Shown here: in pieces, positions 33,550 through 42,754 of the stretch
How the letters are laid out: each line of letters begins with the position of its first letter
Position numbering within the stretch: the stretch's first letter is position 1
Source of the DNA: Asanoa ferruginea
GTDB lineage: Bacteria > Actinomycetota > Actinomycetes > Mycobacteriales > Micromonosporaceae
Reading direction: 5' to 3'
Length of the DNA stretch: 64,000 nt
NCBI RefSeq assembly: GCF_003387075.1
Contig: NZ_QUMQ01000001.1
Span: 1,922,001 to 1,986,000 of the forward strand
Made by a program: the position numbers and the translations under genes
The notes under the pieces: generated by a model
Seen by the model: only the letters and a program-made list of their open reading frames with translations
Told to the model about the DNA's origin: nothing
Databases searched by the model: none

Positions 33550-33909
33550 ATGTCCCTGACAGTGGGCACAGCACAGCGCGGCGAGATCGTCGTGGTGTCG
33601 GTCGGTGGCGAGTTGGACATGGCCACCGCGCCCCAGCTCCAGGACCAGATCACCGACCTACTCGACCGCGGCCTATCCCGGCTGGTCTTCGACCTGACCG
33701 AGCTCTCGTTCTGCGACTCGACGGGGCTGTCGGTCTTCGTGCGCGCGAAGAACAGCACCGACGAGGCCGGCGGCGTGGTGCGGCTGGCCGCACCACAGCG
33801 CGGGGTGCGCCGCATTCTCGAGGTCAGCGGCCTGGTCGAGGTCCTACACACCTACCCGACGGTCGACGAGGCCGTCGCCGCCGACGCATCCGAGCCCGCC
33901 GCGGGCTAG
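33550..33909 (+). CDS. STAS-domain anti-sigma factor antagonist
   Basis: 119 residues, one STAS domain of the SpoIIAA/RsbV type: GELDMATAPQLQDQITDLLDRGLSRLVFDLTELSFCDSTGLSVFVRAK. The Ser in DSTG is the residue phosphorylated by the partner anti-sigma kinase. No kinase or sigma factor gene is next to it, so its partner is elsewhere. AGGAGG precedes the ATG at the right distance. Role: releases a sigma factor when dephosphorylated. Confidence 0.93.
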   Translation: MSLTVGTAQRGEIVVVSVGGELDMATAPQLQDQITDLLDRGLSRLVFDLTELSFCDSTGLSVFVRAKNSTDEAGGVVRLAAPQRGVRRILEVSGLVEVLHTYPTVDEAVAADASEPAAG

Positions 33910-33970
33910 CGCGGTCTACGGCCGGCAAGCCGGCACCGCTGCGGGTCAGGCCGCGCGCCTTGACCGCGGG

Positions 33971-34470
33971 CTAGGCCGTTCTCGTCCGCTCGCGGGCGGG
34001 CACCGCGGCGGGGCTAGGCCACTCTTCACCGGTCCCGGGCCGGCACTGCCGCAGCTTGGCCGCGGGTCGGGCCGCTCTTCTCCGCTGGCGGGCCAGCACT
34101 GCCGCGCCTTCGCCTCGGCGCTAGGCCACTCTTCGCCGCTCCCGGGCCGGCACCGCCGCAGCTTGGCCGCGGGTCGGGCCGCTCTTCTCCGCTGGCGGGC
34201 CAGCACTGCCGCGCCTTCGCCTCGGCGCTAGGCCACTCTTCGCCGCTCCCGGGCCGGCACCGCCGCGGCTTGGCCGCGGCGCTAGGCCACTCTTCGCCGC
34301 TCCCGGGCCGGCACCGCCGCGGCCTGGCCGCGGCGCTAGGCCACTCTTCGCCGCCCTGGCCGGCACCGCCGCGGCCTGGCCGCGGCGCTAGGCCACTCTT
34401 CGCCGCTCCCGGGCCGGCACCGCCGCGGCCTGGCCGCGGCGCTAGGTCGCTCCGCTCCCGGGCACCGCTG
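33971..34470. repeat. 54/107-bp tandem repeat block with hairpin units
   Basis: The 629-base gap between the convergent STAS and MFS genes is mostly repeat. CTAGGCC marks unit starts at 33971, 34014, 34121, 34228, 34282, 34336 and 34388 (CTAGGTC at 34442). The first well-formed part has a 107-base period (34014 and 34121: two alternating half-units); the second has 54-base units, one of them 52. Each 54-base unit holds GCCGCGGC..GCCGCGGC, a near-perfect hairpin, and CCGGGCCGG. Translation of the minus strand gives an 18-residue Gly/Ala/Arg repeat, but I see no start, ribosome site or protein character, so I treat it as non-coding. Confidence 0.85.
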
Positions 34471-34538
34471 CGGCTTGGCCGCCGGGCTACGCCGATCTCT
34501 GCCGGCGGGCGCCGGCCGGGCCGCGGCGTGACCGCCGG

Positions 34539-35852
34539 CTAAGCCGCTTCGCGGAGCGGTGCGGCCAATGGGCCGGTTTCGGCGAGCACGGCCGCCGGTG
34601 TCGCTTCGACGGCCTCGATCGGGCCGTTGGCGCCCGACACGTGTGCCTGGTCCTCCACGTAGCCCGGACGGCTGATCAGCACGCCGGCACCCGCCTGGAT
34701 GGCGAGCGCGACGGCCAGCACGCCGAGTGGTGCGAGCCAGCCGCCGGTGGCCTCGTAGAGGATGCCGACCAGCAGGGGGCCCAGCGACGCGAACAGGTAG
34801 CCGACGCTCTGCGCGAACGCGGACAGCGCCACCGTGCCCTCGGCCGTGCGGGCGCGCAGGCCGATCACGACCAGGCTCACCGGGAAGACCGTCTGCCCGA
34901 TGCCGAGCAGGGTCACCCAGAGCACGGCGCCGGCGTGTGGTGCGATGGCCAGGCCGACATAAGAGACGCCGCAGACGGCGGTCAGGCCGAGGATCAGCGG
35001 GCGCAGCCGGCGCACCCGGCCGGCCAGCGCCGGCATCAGCAGCGCGAACGGCAGCGCGAACAAGGTCACTCCGGCGAGCAGCAGGCCGGCCGTCGACGGG
35101 GTGAAGCCGGAGTCTCGGAAGAGTTGGGCCAGCCAGCCCATCACGGCGTAGCCGCCGATCGACTGCATGCCGAAGAACACCGCCATGGACCAGCCGATCC
35201 GGGTGCGTGCCGGGCGGATCCGGGCCGACGGGTGGATCTCGCGGCGCTCGATCCGCTGGCCGCGGCGCAGCGCTGACGGCAACCACGGGAGCACCGCCAC
35301 CGCGGCGAGCAACGCCCACACCCCTAGGCCGGCCCGCCAGGAGCCGAAGGCGTGCGCGACCGGCACGGCGGCGGCCGACGCGGCGGCGGCGCCGACCGAC
35401 ATCGACAGCGTGTAGGCGCCGGTGACCAGGCCCGGTCGGTCCGGGAAGCTCTGCTTGACCATCATGGGCAGCAGCACGTTGGTGACCGCGATGCCGGCCA
35501 GCGCGAGCGCGCTGAAGCCGATGAACGCGGCCGGCGAGTCGGTGACCACCCGCAACAACTGGCCGACCGCCAGCACGCTCATCGCGGCGACCAGCAGCCG
35601 CGCCGGCGGCACCCGGCGGACCAGCCACGGCGTGGTCGCGCCGAAGACCGCGAAGGCGATCGTGGGCACCGTCGTGACCACCCCGGCCACGGCGCCGGAG
35701 AGGTGCAGGCCGTCGCGTACCTCGTCGAGCAGCGCGCCGAGGGAGGTGACCACCGCGCGCAGGTTGACCGCGACGAGCACGATGCCGGCCAGGACGAGCA
35801 GCATGCGGCGAGGTTGGACGGCAGGGCGCGGTGCGGTGGTCGGAACAGTCAC
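34539..35852 (-). CDS. MFS transporter, CynX/NimT type
   Basis: 437 residues, twelve-helix major-facilitator protein. NLRAVVTSLGALLDEVRDGLHLSGAVAGVVTTVPTIAFAVFG, LALAGIAVTNVLLPMMVKQSFPDRPGLVTGAYTLSMSVG and MQSIGGYAVMGWLAQLFRDSGFTPSTAG match the cyanate/nitroimidazole transporter group. The GTG at 35852 gives a normal N-terminus; an upstream GTG at 35909 would overlap the start of the divergent gntR. Probably controlled by that GntR regulator. Substrate unknown. Confidence 0.85.
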   Translation of the reverse strand: MTVPTTAPRPAVQPRRMLLVLAGIVLVAVNLRAVVTSLGALLDEVRDGLHLSGAVAGVVTTVPTIAFAVFGATTPWLVRRVPPARLLVAAMSVLAVGQLLRVVTDSPAAFIGFSALALAGIAVTNVLLPMMVKQSFPDRPGLVTGAYTLSMSVGAAAASAAAVPVAHAFGSWRAGLGVWALLAAVAVLPWLPSALRRGQRIERREIHPSARIRPARTRIGWSMAVFFGMQSIGGYAVMGWLAQLFRDSGFTPSTAGLLLAGVTLFALPFALLMPALAGRVRRLRPLILGLTAVCGVSYVGLAIAPHAGAVLWVTLLGIGQTVFPVSLVVIGLRARTAEGTVALSAFAQSVGYLFASLGPLLVGILYEATGGWLAPLGVLAVALAIQAGAGVLISRPGYVEDQAHVSGANGPIEAVEATPAAVLAETGPLAAPLREAA

Positions 35853-35902
35853 GACCTCTACACTAGAATCATGGGACGATTTATGGTGGGGTGATGTTAC
35901 GC

Positions 35903-36568
35903 ATGACACTCAATGCGCGGTCGACGCTCGTCCAGCAGGTGATCTCGCAGCTCAGCGAGCAGATCCGGGCCGGCGAGTGGCCGATCGGCGCCAAGATCCC
36001 CACTGAGCCGCAGCTCGTGGAGGTTCTGGGGGTCGGGCGCAACACCGTGCGCGAGGCCGTTCGCGCGCTCACCCACGCCGGCGTGCTCGAGGGTGTGCAG
36101 GGCTCCGGCACCTATGTGCGCTCGACCGACGAGCTGACGGGAGTGGTGGCCCGCAAGTTCGGCACCGCCGAGGTCGGGCACACCGTCGAGGTGCGGCGGG
36201 CCCTCGAGGTCGAGGCGGCCCGGTTGGCGGCGCTGCGGCGTACCCCCGAAGATCTGGATCGGCTCGATGCCGCGCTGGTGGCGCGCGACGCGGCCTGGCA
36301 GCGCGCGGAGGCCGACGCGTTCGTCGAGGCCGACGCCGACCTGCACGTGGCCGTCGTGGCGGCGGCGCACAACCCGATGCTCGCCGAGCTCTATGCGTCG
36401 GTGGGCGCGGCCATTCGCGCCTCGGTGGCCGCGGCGGTCGGGCCCTCGCTGGCGGCGGGCGCGGCAGGCATCGATCATGGTCGATTGGTCGAGGCGATCA
36501 GAGCCGGTGACCCCGACCGCGCCGCGAGCGAGGCGGGCAGGTTCCTGGAGGCTCCCGCCGGGGCATAG
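35903..36568 (+). CDS. GntR-family regulator, FadR/FCD type
   Basis: 221 residues. The winged helix is VISQLSEQIRAGEWPIGAKIPTEPQLVEVLGVGRNTVREAVRALTHAGVLEGVQGSGTYV; the all-helical FCD ligand domain has RRALEVEAARLAAL and an Asp/His metal-site pattern (EADADLHVAVVAAAHNPM). Starts are possible at GTG 35891, ATG 35894 or ATG 35903; I use 35903 because GGTGGGG sits about 11 bases upstream. Divergent from the CynX-type transporter and likely its regulator. Confidence 0.87.
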   Translation: MTLNARSTLVQQVISQLSEQIRAGEWPIGAKIPTEPQLVEVLGVGRNTVREAVRALTHAGVLEGVQGSGTYVRSTDELTGVVARKFGTAEVGHTVEVRRALEVEAARLAALRRTPEDLDRLDAALVARDAAWQRAEADAFVEADADLHVAVVAAAHNPMLAELYASVGAAIRASVAAAVGPSLAAGAAGIDHGRLVEAIRAGDPDRAASEAGRFLEAPAGA

Positions 36569-36576
36569 GGTGAGCC

Positions 36577-37032
36577 ATGCTTAAGGGCTTCAAAGACTTC
36601 ATCATGCGCGGAAACGTGGTCGACCTGGCGGTCGGCATCGTGATCGGTGCGGCGTTCACCGGCGTGGTCACCCAGTTCACCAAGTCGTTCCTGGAGCCGC
36701 TGATCAGGCTGCTCAGCGGCGGCAGCGGGATCCACGCAGGGGCGCCCACGATCAGGGGCGTTCCATTCGACTGGGCCGCCTTCATCAACATCGTGATCAC
36801 GTTCCTGCTGACCGCAGCCGCCCTCTACTTTCTCGTGGTCTACCCCATGAACCGGCTCGCCGAGCGGCGCCGGCGCGGTGAGGAGCCCCCGCCCGCCGCA
36901 CCCAGCGAGGAGATCAAACTGCTCACCGAGATCCGCGACGCCCTGGTCGCCGGCCGCCAGGTGCCCGGTCAGTACCGTTCCTCCGCCCTTGACCAGACCC
37001 TCGGCCGGGAGAACCCCCCGACCTCGCGCTAA
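36577..37032 (+). CDS. mscL: Large-conductance mechanosensitive channel MscL
   Basis: 151 residues forming a homopentameric safety valve in the cytoplasmic membrane. The amphipathic N-terminal helix and first membrane helix MLKGFKDFIMRGNVVDLAVGIVIGAAFTGVVTQ are near-canonical; helix 2 is FINIVITFLLTAAALYFLVVYPMNRL, followed by a cytoplasmic helix (EEIKLLTEIRDALV). Starts eight bases after the GntR stop and may share its transcript. Its TAA abuts the LexA box of the next gene. Confidence 0.96.
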   Translation: MLKGFKDFIMRGNVVDLAVGIVIGAAFTGVVTQFTKSFLEPLIRLLSGGSGIHAGAPTIRGVPFDWAAFINIVITFLLTAAALYFLVVYPMNRLAERRRRGEEPPPAAPSEEIKLLTEIRDALVAGRQVPGQYRSSALDQTLGRENPPTSR

Positions 37033-37052
37033 TCGAACGCATGTTCGATACT
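37033..37052 (+). promoter_or_regulatory. LexA (SOS) box with overlapping -10
   Basis: TCGAACGCATGTTCGA (37033-37048) is an exact match to the actinobacterial LexA consensus TCGAAC-N4-GTTCGA, with one further paired base on each side. GATACT (37047-37052) overlaps it and would be a -10 box about nine bases before the ATG at 37061, implying a nearly leaderless mRNA. This is the layout of known SOS promoters in mycobacteria. Confidence 0.85.
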
Positions 37053-37060
37053 GTTCCGCC

Positions 37061-37288
37061 ATGGAGCAACGAAAGCACTGGTGGAACGGTAAGTGGGGGC
37101 GCGCCGCGCGGCGCGATGTCTACCTGCGGATCGACGGTGACACCTGGCACGTCGAGCAGCGGGCGGGCGGCGCCGAGGGCGTGTCCCACTTCTACGAATA
37201 CGAGACCGAGGAGGACGCGTACGACCGCGTGCGCGCCCTTCTCGTCGGTCCGTTCGAGTGGCGGGAGCTTTCCCGCCCACCCCAGTAG
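37061..37288 (+). CDS. Small protein under SOS control, function unknown
   Basis: 75 residues: basic, Trp-rich N-terminus (MEQRKHWWNGKWGRAARRDVYL), then DGDTWHVEQRAGGAEG and an acidic helix (YETEEDAYDRVRALL). I do not know a function; similar short proteins occur in actinomycetes as conserved hypotheticals. A LexA box ends 12 bases before the ATG, so it should be induced by DNA damage. Convergent with the SCO2521-like gene, with eight bases between. Confidence 0.75.
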   Translation: MEQRKHWWNGKWGRAARRDVYLRIDGDTWHVEQRAGGAEGVSHFYEYETEEDAYDRVRALLVGPFEWRELSRPPQ

Positions 37289-37296
37289 CCGCCGCT

Positions 37297-38229
37297 TCAG
37301 GCGGTCGCCGACTCCAGCAGGGCGAGGGTGCCGAGCGTCATCTGGTCGCGGATCCGGCTGACCGAGGCCTCCCATTGGCGGGTGAAGCCGGGCCGGCGCT
37401 CCAATGACCGCCAGACCGGCAGAACCGCCTCGTCGACCCGGGCGGCCGGCATCCAGAGGTGCAACAGCGTGTCGATGGCAGGGCGCAGCCGGGCGATCCG
37501 CTGCGCCCGGGTGCCGGGGCCGGTCAGGCTCGACTCCATCAACGAGAGCAGCGTGGTGAGCAGCCAGTCGTGCAGCGCGAGATCTTCACAGAGGTCGACG
37601 ATCGACTCTGTGTGCTCGCGCGGCACGACCAACTCGAGCACCCGCAGCGTCGGCGTCGCGACCCGGAACGTGCCGGTCGCTTCCGCGCCGGCCTCGTCGG
37701 TCGGTGTCACCACCCAGCGCATGTGGGTGCGCTGGGTGCGAAATGGCGGGTGCCGGTCGAGCCGGGTCGAGCGCTGCACCGCGTCGAGCGTGCGCCCGCT
37801 GATCGCGCCGAGGTTGAGCGTGCCCAGCGCCTGCGAGGTGCCGGCGAAGCCGCGGGCGATGTCGGCGCCGTCGGCCTTGCCGATCGTCTCGATCGCGCCC
37901 GGCCGGGTCAGATAGTGCGACCAGGAGAGCCGCCGGTTGGCGGTGCTCTTGACCACGACCGCGTGGCCCGAGCCCTGCGCCACGTGGCCGCCGGTGATCG
38001 AGGCGCGCGAGATGACCGTGCCCACCCCGCGGATGACCTTGCCGGAAGCGGCCGGCAGGCGGCAGTCCACACTGGTCAGCAGGTTGGGTGAGACCGCGTA
38101 GGCCATCGGCCGCTCGGACCGCCGGACCTGCTCACCGACCAGCAGGTTGAGCACTTCCGCCGTGGCGTCCCAAGGCAGCGACGTCGAGTTCTGCAGAAGT
38201 CCGGTGTGGACCTCGCCAAACGTGAGCAT
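37297..38229 (-). CDS. SCO2521-family protein
   Basis: 310 residues of unknown function. The N-terminal part (MLTFGEVHTGLLQNSTSLPWDATAEVLNLL, then RPMAYAVSPNLLTSVDCRLP and GVGTVISRASITGGHVAQGS) fits the actinobacterial family named after SCO2521, which travels with SCO2522, SCO2523 and SCO2524 relatives. All three of those occur here at 43.7-47.5 kb. No membrane segment or enzyme motif is seen. The ATG at 38229 has GGAGG upstream. Divergent from the NACHT gene, with 187 bases between, so the two may share control. Family assignment is from memory. Confidence 0.7.
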   Translation of the reverse strand: MLTFGEVHTGLLQNSTSLPWDATAEVLNLLVGEQVRRSERPMAYAVSPNLLTSVDCRLPAASGKVIRGVGTVISRASITGGHVAQGSGHAVVVKSTANRRLSWSHYLTRPGAIETIGKADGADIARGFAGTSQALGTLNLGAISGRTLDAVQRSTRLDRHPPFRTQRTHMRWVVTPTDEAGAEATGTFRVATPTLRVLELVVPREHTESIVDLCEDLALHDWLLTTLLSLMESSLTGPGTRAQRIARLRPAIDTLLHLWMPAARVDEAVLPVWRSLERRPGFTRQWEASVSRIRDQMTLGTLALLESATA

Positions 38230-38416
38230 GCCCGCCTCCGCGCCGCCGAACCATACTGGCTGAATTGCATCCCATGGTCCGCCCGTGGGGCAAGGCCGCC
38301 GCGCGGAATGCCACCCAGACGATACTTTGATCAAACCCGATGAACCGGGGAACCCCAAGGTTGCCAGATGTTGGTACGGTAACGGCGCGTGTCGCTCACG
38401 TAATCGAGGAGCCGCG

Positions 38417-41400
38417 TTGACAAAGGTCTACGTCTCAGCAACGTTCCGTGATCTGGAAGAGTGCCGTTCCGCGGTGAAGTTGGCGCTCCGCCGGTTGCGG
38501 GTGGAAGACGTGGCCATGGAGTCCTATGTGGCCGAGGATCGGCGCCCGGTCGAGCGCTGCCTCGAAGACGTCGCTGACTGTGACCTCTACGTGGGGATCT
38601 TCGCCTGGCGCTACGGCTTCGTCCCGCCGGGCTACGACCGGTCGATCACCGAGCTCGAATATCGCCAGGCCGAGGCGATGGGCAAGCCCTGTCTGATCTT
38701 CCTGCTCGACGAGGAAGCGCCCTGGCCGCGGGTGCACATCGACCGCGGCGGCGAGGCCGAGCGCATCGAGACGCTGCGCAGCGAGCTGGTCGTCCGCCAC
38801 ATGTGCAGCACCTTCACCGGCCCCGGCGACCTGGCCGCGCTGGTCACCGCCGCGGTCGCCAACTGCCTGGCCGACATCGGCCGGCCGACCGGGCTGCTCC
38901 AGTCGCTGAGCACCGAGACCCTCAAGCGCTACTACGACCGACTCCACCAGCAATACGGCGGCCTCGACCTCGACGCGCTCACCCCGCCCCAGCGCGACGA
39001 ATACCTCCAGATGCGACTGAGCTCGGTCTTCATCGAGCAGTCGGTCCGCGAAGACCCGCCGCCGGTCGAGCTGCCCCGCGAGTGGTGGCAGCGGATGCAA
39101 TACGAGGGCCATCTCGAAACCGAAGACGTGCCCGACGAGGTCGACCCCGACGAGCTGGCCCTGCTGCACAAGGCCTACCGGGCCAAGCCGCTGCGGCGGC
39201 TCTTCGACGTCGTCGCCGCGCCCGACAACCAGGCCATCGTGCTGCTCGGCGACCCGGGCTCCGGCAAGTCGACAGCGGCCCGCTACATCACCCTCGCGCT
39301 GGCACACACCGGCCCGCCGGTCGACGACCGCCTCGGCCCGCTCGACGGCCACCTGCCGCTGTTCATCGAGCTGCGGTCCTATGTCGCGCTCTACGCCGAG
39401 CTGCGGAGCAGCAACTTCATCGACTATCTCGACCAGCGCGCCGGTCTCGACGGGCTGGGCCTGGAGCGGGCCGCGCTGCTGCGCTACCTGACCGGCGGCG
39501 GGCCGGCCGTGGTCATCTTCGACGGCCTCGACGAGATCTTCGACAAGCGCCGCCGCGAGGCCGTCGCCAACCAGATCGCGGCGTTCGCCGGCGAGTTCCC
39601 GCATGTGCGGGTCATCGTCACATCACGCATCATCGGGTACGCCCGCCGGGCGCTCAGCGAGCTCGGCTTCGCCCACTTCACCCTCCAGGACCTCGACGAC
39701 AACCAGATCACCGAGTTCCTGGCGAGCTGGTATGACCTCGCGATGAACGACCGCCCGGGCGACTCGGCGGCCCGCCGCGCCCGGCTGCTGGAGGCGATGC
39801 GCCACTCGCCGTCGATCCGCGAGCTGGCCGGCAACCCGATGCTGCTGACCATCCTGGCGATCATCGGCAAGCACCAGGCGCTGCCCCGCGAGCGGTGGAA
39901 GCTGTTCGACCACGCGGCCAGCGTGCTGGTCGAGCACTGGGACATCAACCGGCACCTGCAAGACCAATACGAGAGCCCCGGCTTCATCGACGCAGAGGAC
40001 AAGAAGGAGCTGCTGCGCCGGCTGGCCTACAAGGTGCAGAGCGGCGAGCGGGGCCTGGCCGCCAACTACGTCAGCGCCGAAGACCTGAGCGAGGTCTTCG
40101 AAGACTATCTGGCCGAGCGCTACCAGAAGGATCCGTCCGAGGCCCGCGCGATCGCCCGCGCCATGATCAACCAGTTCCGCGAGCGCAACTTCATCCTGAG
40201 CCGCTACGGCCCCCACCTCTACGGCTTCGTGCACCGCACGTTCCTCGAGTTCTTCTGCGCCGAGGCCGTGGTCGGCAAGTTCAAACACGACCAGCAGTGG
40301 CCGTTCGACCGGCTGCGCCAGCTCTTCGTCGAGCACTGGGCCGACCCGTCCTGGCGCGAGGTGCTCCGGCTGGTCGCCGGCTCCCTCCACGAGCGACACA
40401 CGGCACAGTTGATCTCGTTGCTGGCCACCGACGTCAACCACCCCTGGCCGGCGGGCGCGTTCGCCCAGCCACCGTGGAACCTGGCGTTGGCCGTGCAGTG
40501 CCTGGCCGAGGTGCGCAACCCGCACACCGCCGTCGCCGGCCCGGCCCAGGACCTGCTCCGCCGGATCATCCTGCTGATCGAGCACTGCGTCTCGATCGAC
40601 GACCGCGACACGATGGCGCTGATCGAAACCGAGATCCTGCCGGCGGCCCGCACGATCGGCGCCACCTGGCCCGGCGGCCAGATCTACCTCAACTGGTACA
40701 GGCGCCGCGGCGTCCGCCTGATCTGGAGCTCCGTCTCGGCCTACGCGGCCCAGCTCGCCGCGATCCTCGCGCCGCCCTCGGAGCACGTCGAAGACCTGTT
40801 CAGCACCGTGCTCAGCGCGATCGACGACCGCTGGGCGTCCTACGCGGCCGTCGCCGGCCTGGCCGAGCTGGCACAGGTGGCGGGCACCGCCGCCAACCGC
40901 GGCGCGTTCCAGCTCGCCGTGGCCCGGGCCGGCGAGGAGCTGATCCGCCGGGCCCGCGACGACGCCTACGCCGGCGTGCGGCTGGCCGCGGTCGAGGCGC
41001 TCGGTGAGCGGTTCGGCACCGACCCACGGGTCCGCGACGTGCTGCTGGAGCGGGCCACCGTCGACGGCTACGCCGCTGTCCGGCTGGCTGCCGTCCGCGC
41101 CCTCGGCGAGCGGTTCCGCGACGAGTCGGCCGTCCGCCGCCTACTACTTGACCGCACCCGCCGCGACGGCAACGCGGGTGTGCGCCGCACCGCCGTGCAG
41201 ATGATGGAACGCCTGCCCTACGACGACTCCGTGCGCGGCGCGCTGGTCGACCGGGTCCGCACCGACCGCGACGCCGAGGTGGCGGCGGTCTCGGCGCGCG
41301 CGCTCAACGACTGGGGCCTGGGCTACGAGCACCTGCGCGAGCTGCTCATCGAACGCATCCGGGCCGAGCCCGACGGCGTGGTCCGCCGCTCGGCGGTGCG

Positions 41401-42754
41401 GGTGCTCGCCGACCGGCTCGGCTCCGGCCAGCCGGTGAAGAGCCTGCTGACCGCGCTGCTCCACGACGACCGCGACGCCGGGGTGCTCAGCGCCGCGGCG
41501 AAGACGCTGGTCGAGCGCTTCGAGGCGGCCGAAACGGTCAAGGGCCTGCTGATCGAGCGCACCGGCCGCGACCCCGACGAGATCGCCCGGCGGGCCGCGG
41601 TGCAGATCCTCCGCGAGCACTTCCGGTCCGACCCCGAGGTGCACGCCGCGCTGGTCGACTGCGCCCGCCGCGACCGCTCCGCCGAGGTGCGGCTGGTCGC
41701 CATCCGGGCGTTGACCGCGGCGCTGCCCAACTTCGCGCCGGCGGCGACCGCGCTGGCCCGGATCGCACACACCGACACCGACGCGGCGGTCCGGCTCGCG
41801 GCCACCGAGGCCCTGGTCAAGAAGATCGGCCTCGACGCGGCAGTCTGCGCCGTGCTGGCCCGGCTGGTCGGCGAAGACCCCGACGCCGCGGTCCGGCGCA
41901 CCGCGGTCGAGGCGCTCGCCGAACGCTGCGGCGGCGACACCCCGATCCGCCGCCTCCTGCTCGACCGCGCCCGGCAAGACGCACACGCGGATGTCCGCGG
42001 CGCTGCCGTCCGGGCGCTCGCCAGCCACGCCGCCACCCACCCCGAGGTGCTCGAACTGCTCCTGGAGCGCACCCGAGACGACCCCGACGGCCTGGTCTTC
42101 GCGGCGGCGGCGAAGGTCGCCGACGACGGCACCCGCGCGCTGATCGCCGCGCGCGTGCAAACCGACGCCAACCCCCGGGTCCGCGAGGCGGCGGCGCACG
42201 CCCTCCAGCCCTATGCCGATGATCCGGAGGTGCGCGAGATCCTGCTCGACCGGGTCCGCAACGACCCGGATGCGCTGGTCGTCACCGAGGCGGCGGTCGC
42301 CCTGGTCGCCGCCGGCATCGACGACGAACACCGCGACCTGCTGGCGATGCGCGCCACCGGCGACGACGGCACGGTCCGGGCGTCGGCGTTGCGCGCGCTC
42401 GGCGAGTCGTTCGGCGGCGACCCGGCGATCCGCGAACTGCTGATCGCGGCGGTCCGCGGCGACAGCGACCTACGCGTCCGCCGCGAGGCGCTGCGGGTCG
42501 TGGGTGAGCGGCTCTACGCACACGAAGAGGTGCGGCAGACGCTGGTCGACATGGTCCACGACAGCGACTGGTCGATCCGCGAAGCGTCGGTGCGGGCGTT
42601 GTGCGAGCGCTTCGGCGCCGACCTCGACATCCGCCGGCTGCTGGTCACCCTGGCCAGCAACGACGAAGACCGCAACTTCCGCCGCCTGGCCGGCCAGGCC
42701 TTGAGCTGGCTGCCCGGCGCCGACCCCGAACACCTCCCCGACATCGCGGATTGA
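38417..42754 (+). CDS. DUF4062-NACHT-HEAT repeat protein (NLR-like STAND NTPase)
   Basis: 1445 residues. Residues 2-100 are DUF4062 (KVYVSATFRDLEECR, DLYVGIFAWRYGF, SITELEYRQAE), a Rossmann-like domain common at the N-terminus of signalling NTPases. A NACHT module follows: Walker A GDPGSGKST (278-286), Walker B VVIFDGLDE (Asp369), sensor-like VIVTSRIIGY and GNPMLLTILA. From about residue 800 to the end run some 17 regular 33-34-residue HEAT-like repeats (AVRLAAVRALGERFRDESAVRRLLLDRTRRD type), a superhelix suited to ligand sensing. The TTG at 38417 is chosen for GAGGAG upstream and because DUF4062 starts there; TTG would keep translation low. Architecture resembles bacterial NLR-like antiphage sensors; the function here is inference. 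Confidence 0.88.
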   Translation: MTKVYVSATFRDLEECRSAVKLALRRLRVEDVAMESYVAEDRRPVERCLEDVADCDLYVGIFAWRYGFVPPGYDRSITELEYRQAEAMGKPCLIFLLDEEAPWPRVHIDRGGEAERIETLRSELVVRHMCSTFTGPGDLAALVTAAVANCLADIGRPTGLLQSLSTETLKRYYDRLHQQYGGLDLDALTPPQRDEYLQMRLSSVFIEQSVREDPPPVELPREWWQRMQYEGHLETEDVPDEVDPDELALLHKAYRAKPLRRLFDVVAAPDNQAIVLLGDPGSGKSTAARYITLALAHTGPPVDDRLGPLDGHLPLFIELRSYVALYAELRSSNFIDYLDQRAGLDGLGLERAALLRYLTGGGPAVVIFDGLDEIFDKRRREAVANQIAAFAGEFPHVRVIVTSRIIGYARRALSELGFAHFTLQDLDDNQITEFLASWYDLAMNDRPGDSAARRARLLEAMRHSPSIRELAGNPMLLTILAIIGKHQALPRERWKLFDHAASVLVEHWDINRHLQDQYESPGFIDAEDKKELLRRLAYKVQSGERGLAANYVSAEDLSEVFEDYLAERYQKDPSEARAIARAMINQFRERNFILSRYGPHLYGFVHRTFLEFFCAEAVVGKFKHDQQWPFDRLRQLFVEHWADPSWREVLRLVAGSLHERHTAQLISLLATDVNHPWPAGAFAQPPWNLALAVQCLAEVRNPHTAVAGPAQDLLRRIILLIEHCVSIDDRDTMALIETEILPAARTIGATWPGGQIYLNWYRRRGVRLIWSSVSAYAAQLAAILAPPSEHVEDLFSTVLSAIDDRWASYAAVAGLAELAQVAGTAANRGAFQLAVARAGEELIRRARDDAYAGVRLAAVEALGERFGTDPRVRDVLLERATVDGYAAVRLAAVRALGERFRDESAVRRLLLDRTRRDGNAGVRRTAVQMMERLPYDDSVRGALVDRVRTDRDAEVAAVSARALNDWGLGYEHLRELLIERIRAEPDGVVRRSAVRVLADRLGSGQPVKSLLTALLHDDRDAGVLSAAAKTLVERFEAAETVKGLLIERTGRDPDEIARRAAVQILREHFRSDPEVHAALVDCARRDRSAEVRLVAIRALTAALPNFAPAATALARIAHTDTDAAVRLAATEALVKKIGLDAAVCAVLARLVGEDPDAAVRRTAVEALAERCGGDTPIRRLLLDRARQDAHADVRGAAVRALASHAATHPEVLELLLERTRDDPDGLVFAAAAKVADDGTRALIAARVQTDANPRVREAAAHALQPYADDPEVREILLDRVRNDPDALVVTEAAVALVAAGIDDEHRDLLAMRATGDDGTVRASALRALGESFGGDPAIRELLIAAVRGDSDLRVRREALRVVGERLYAHEEVRQTLVDMVHDSDWSIREASVRALCERFGADLDIRRLLVTLASNDEDRNFRRLAGQALSWLPGADPEHLPDIAD

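Noticed and set aside
34121-34366. Leftward frame giving an 18-residue Gly/Ala/Arg repeat protein from the tandem array
   Set aside because: No start with a ribosome site; period-three repeats give open frames by chance and one unit of 52 bases breaks the frame.
33971-34470. Tandem array as a CRISPR
   Set aside because: Units are contiguous without unique spacers and no cas gene is present.
38417-42754. RHIM or other amyloid motif in the NACHT protein
   Set aside because: I looked in the N-terminus and linkers and found no V-x-V-G-x-x-N pattern; DUF4062 occupies the expected position.
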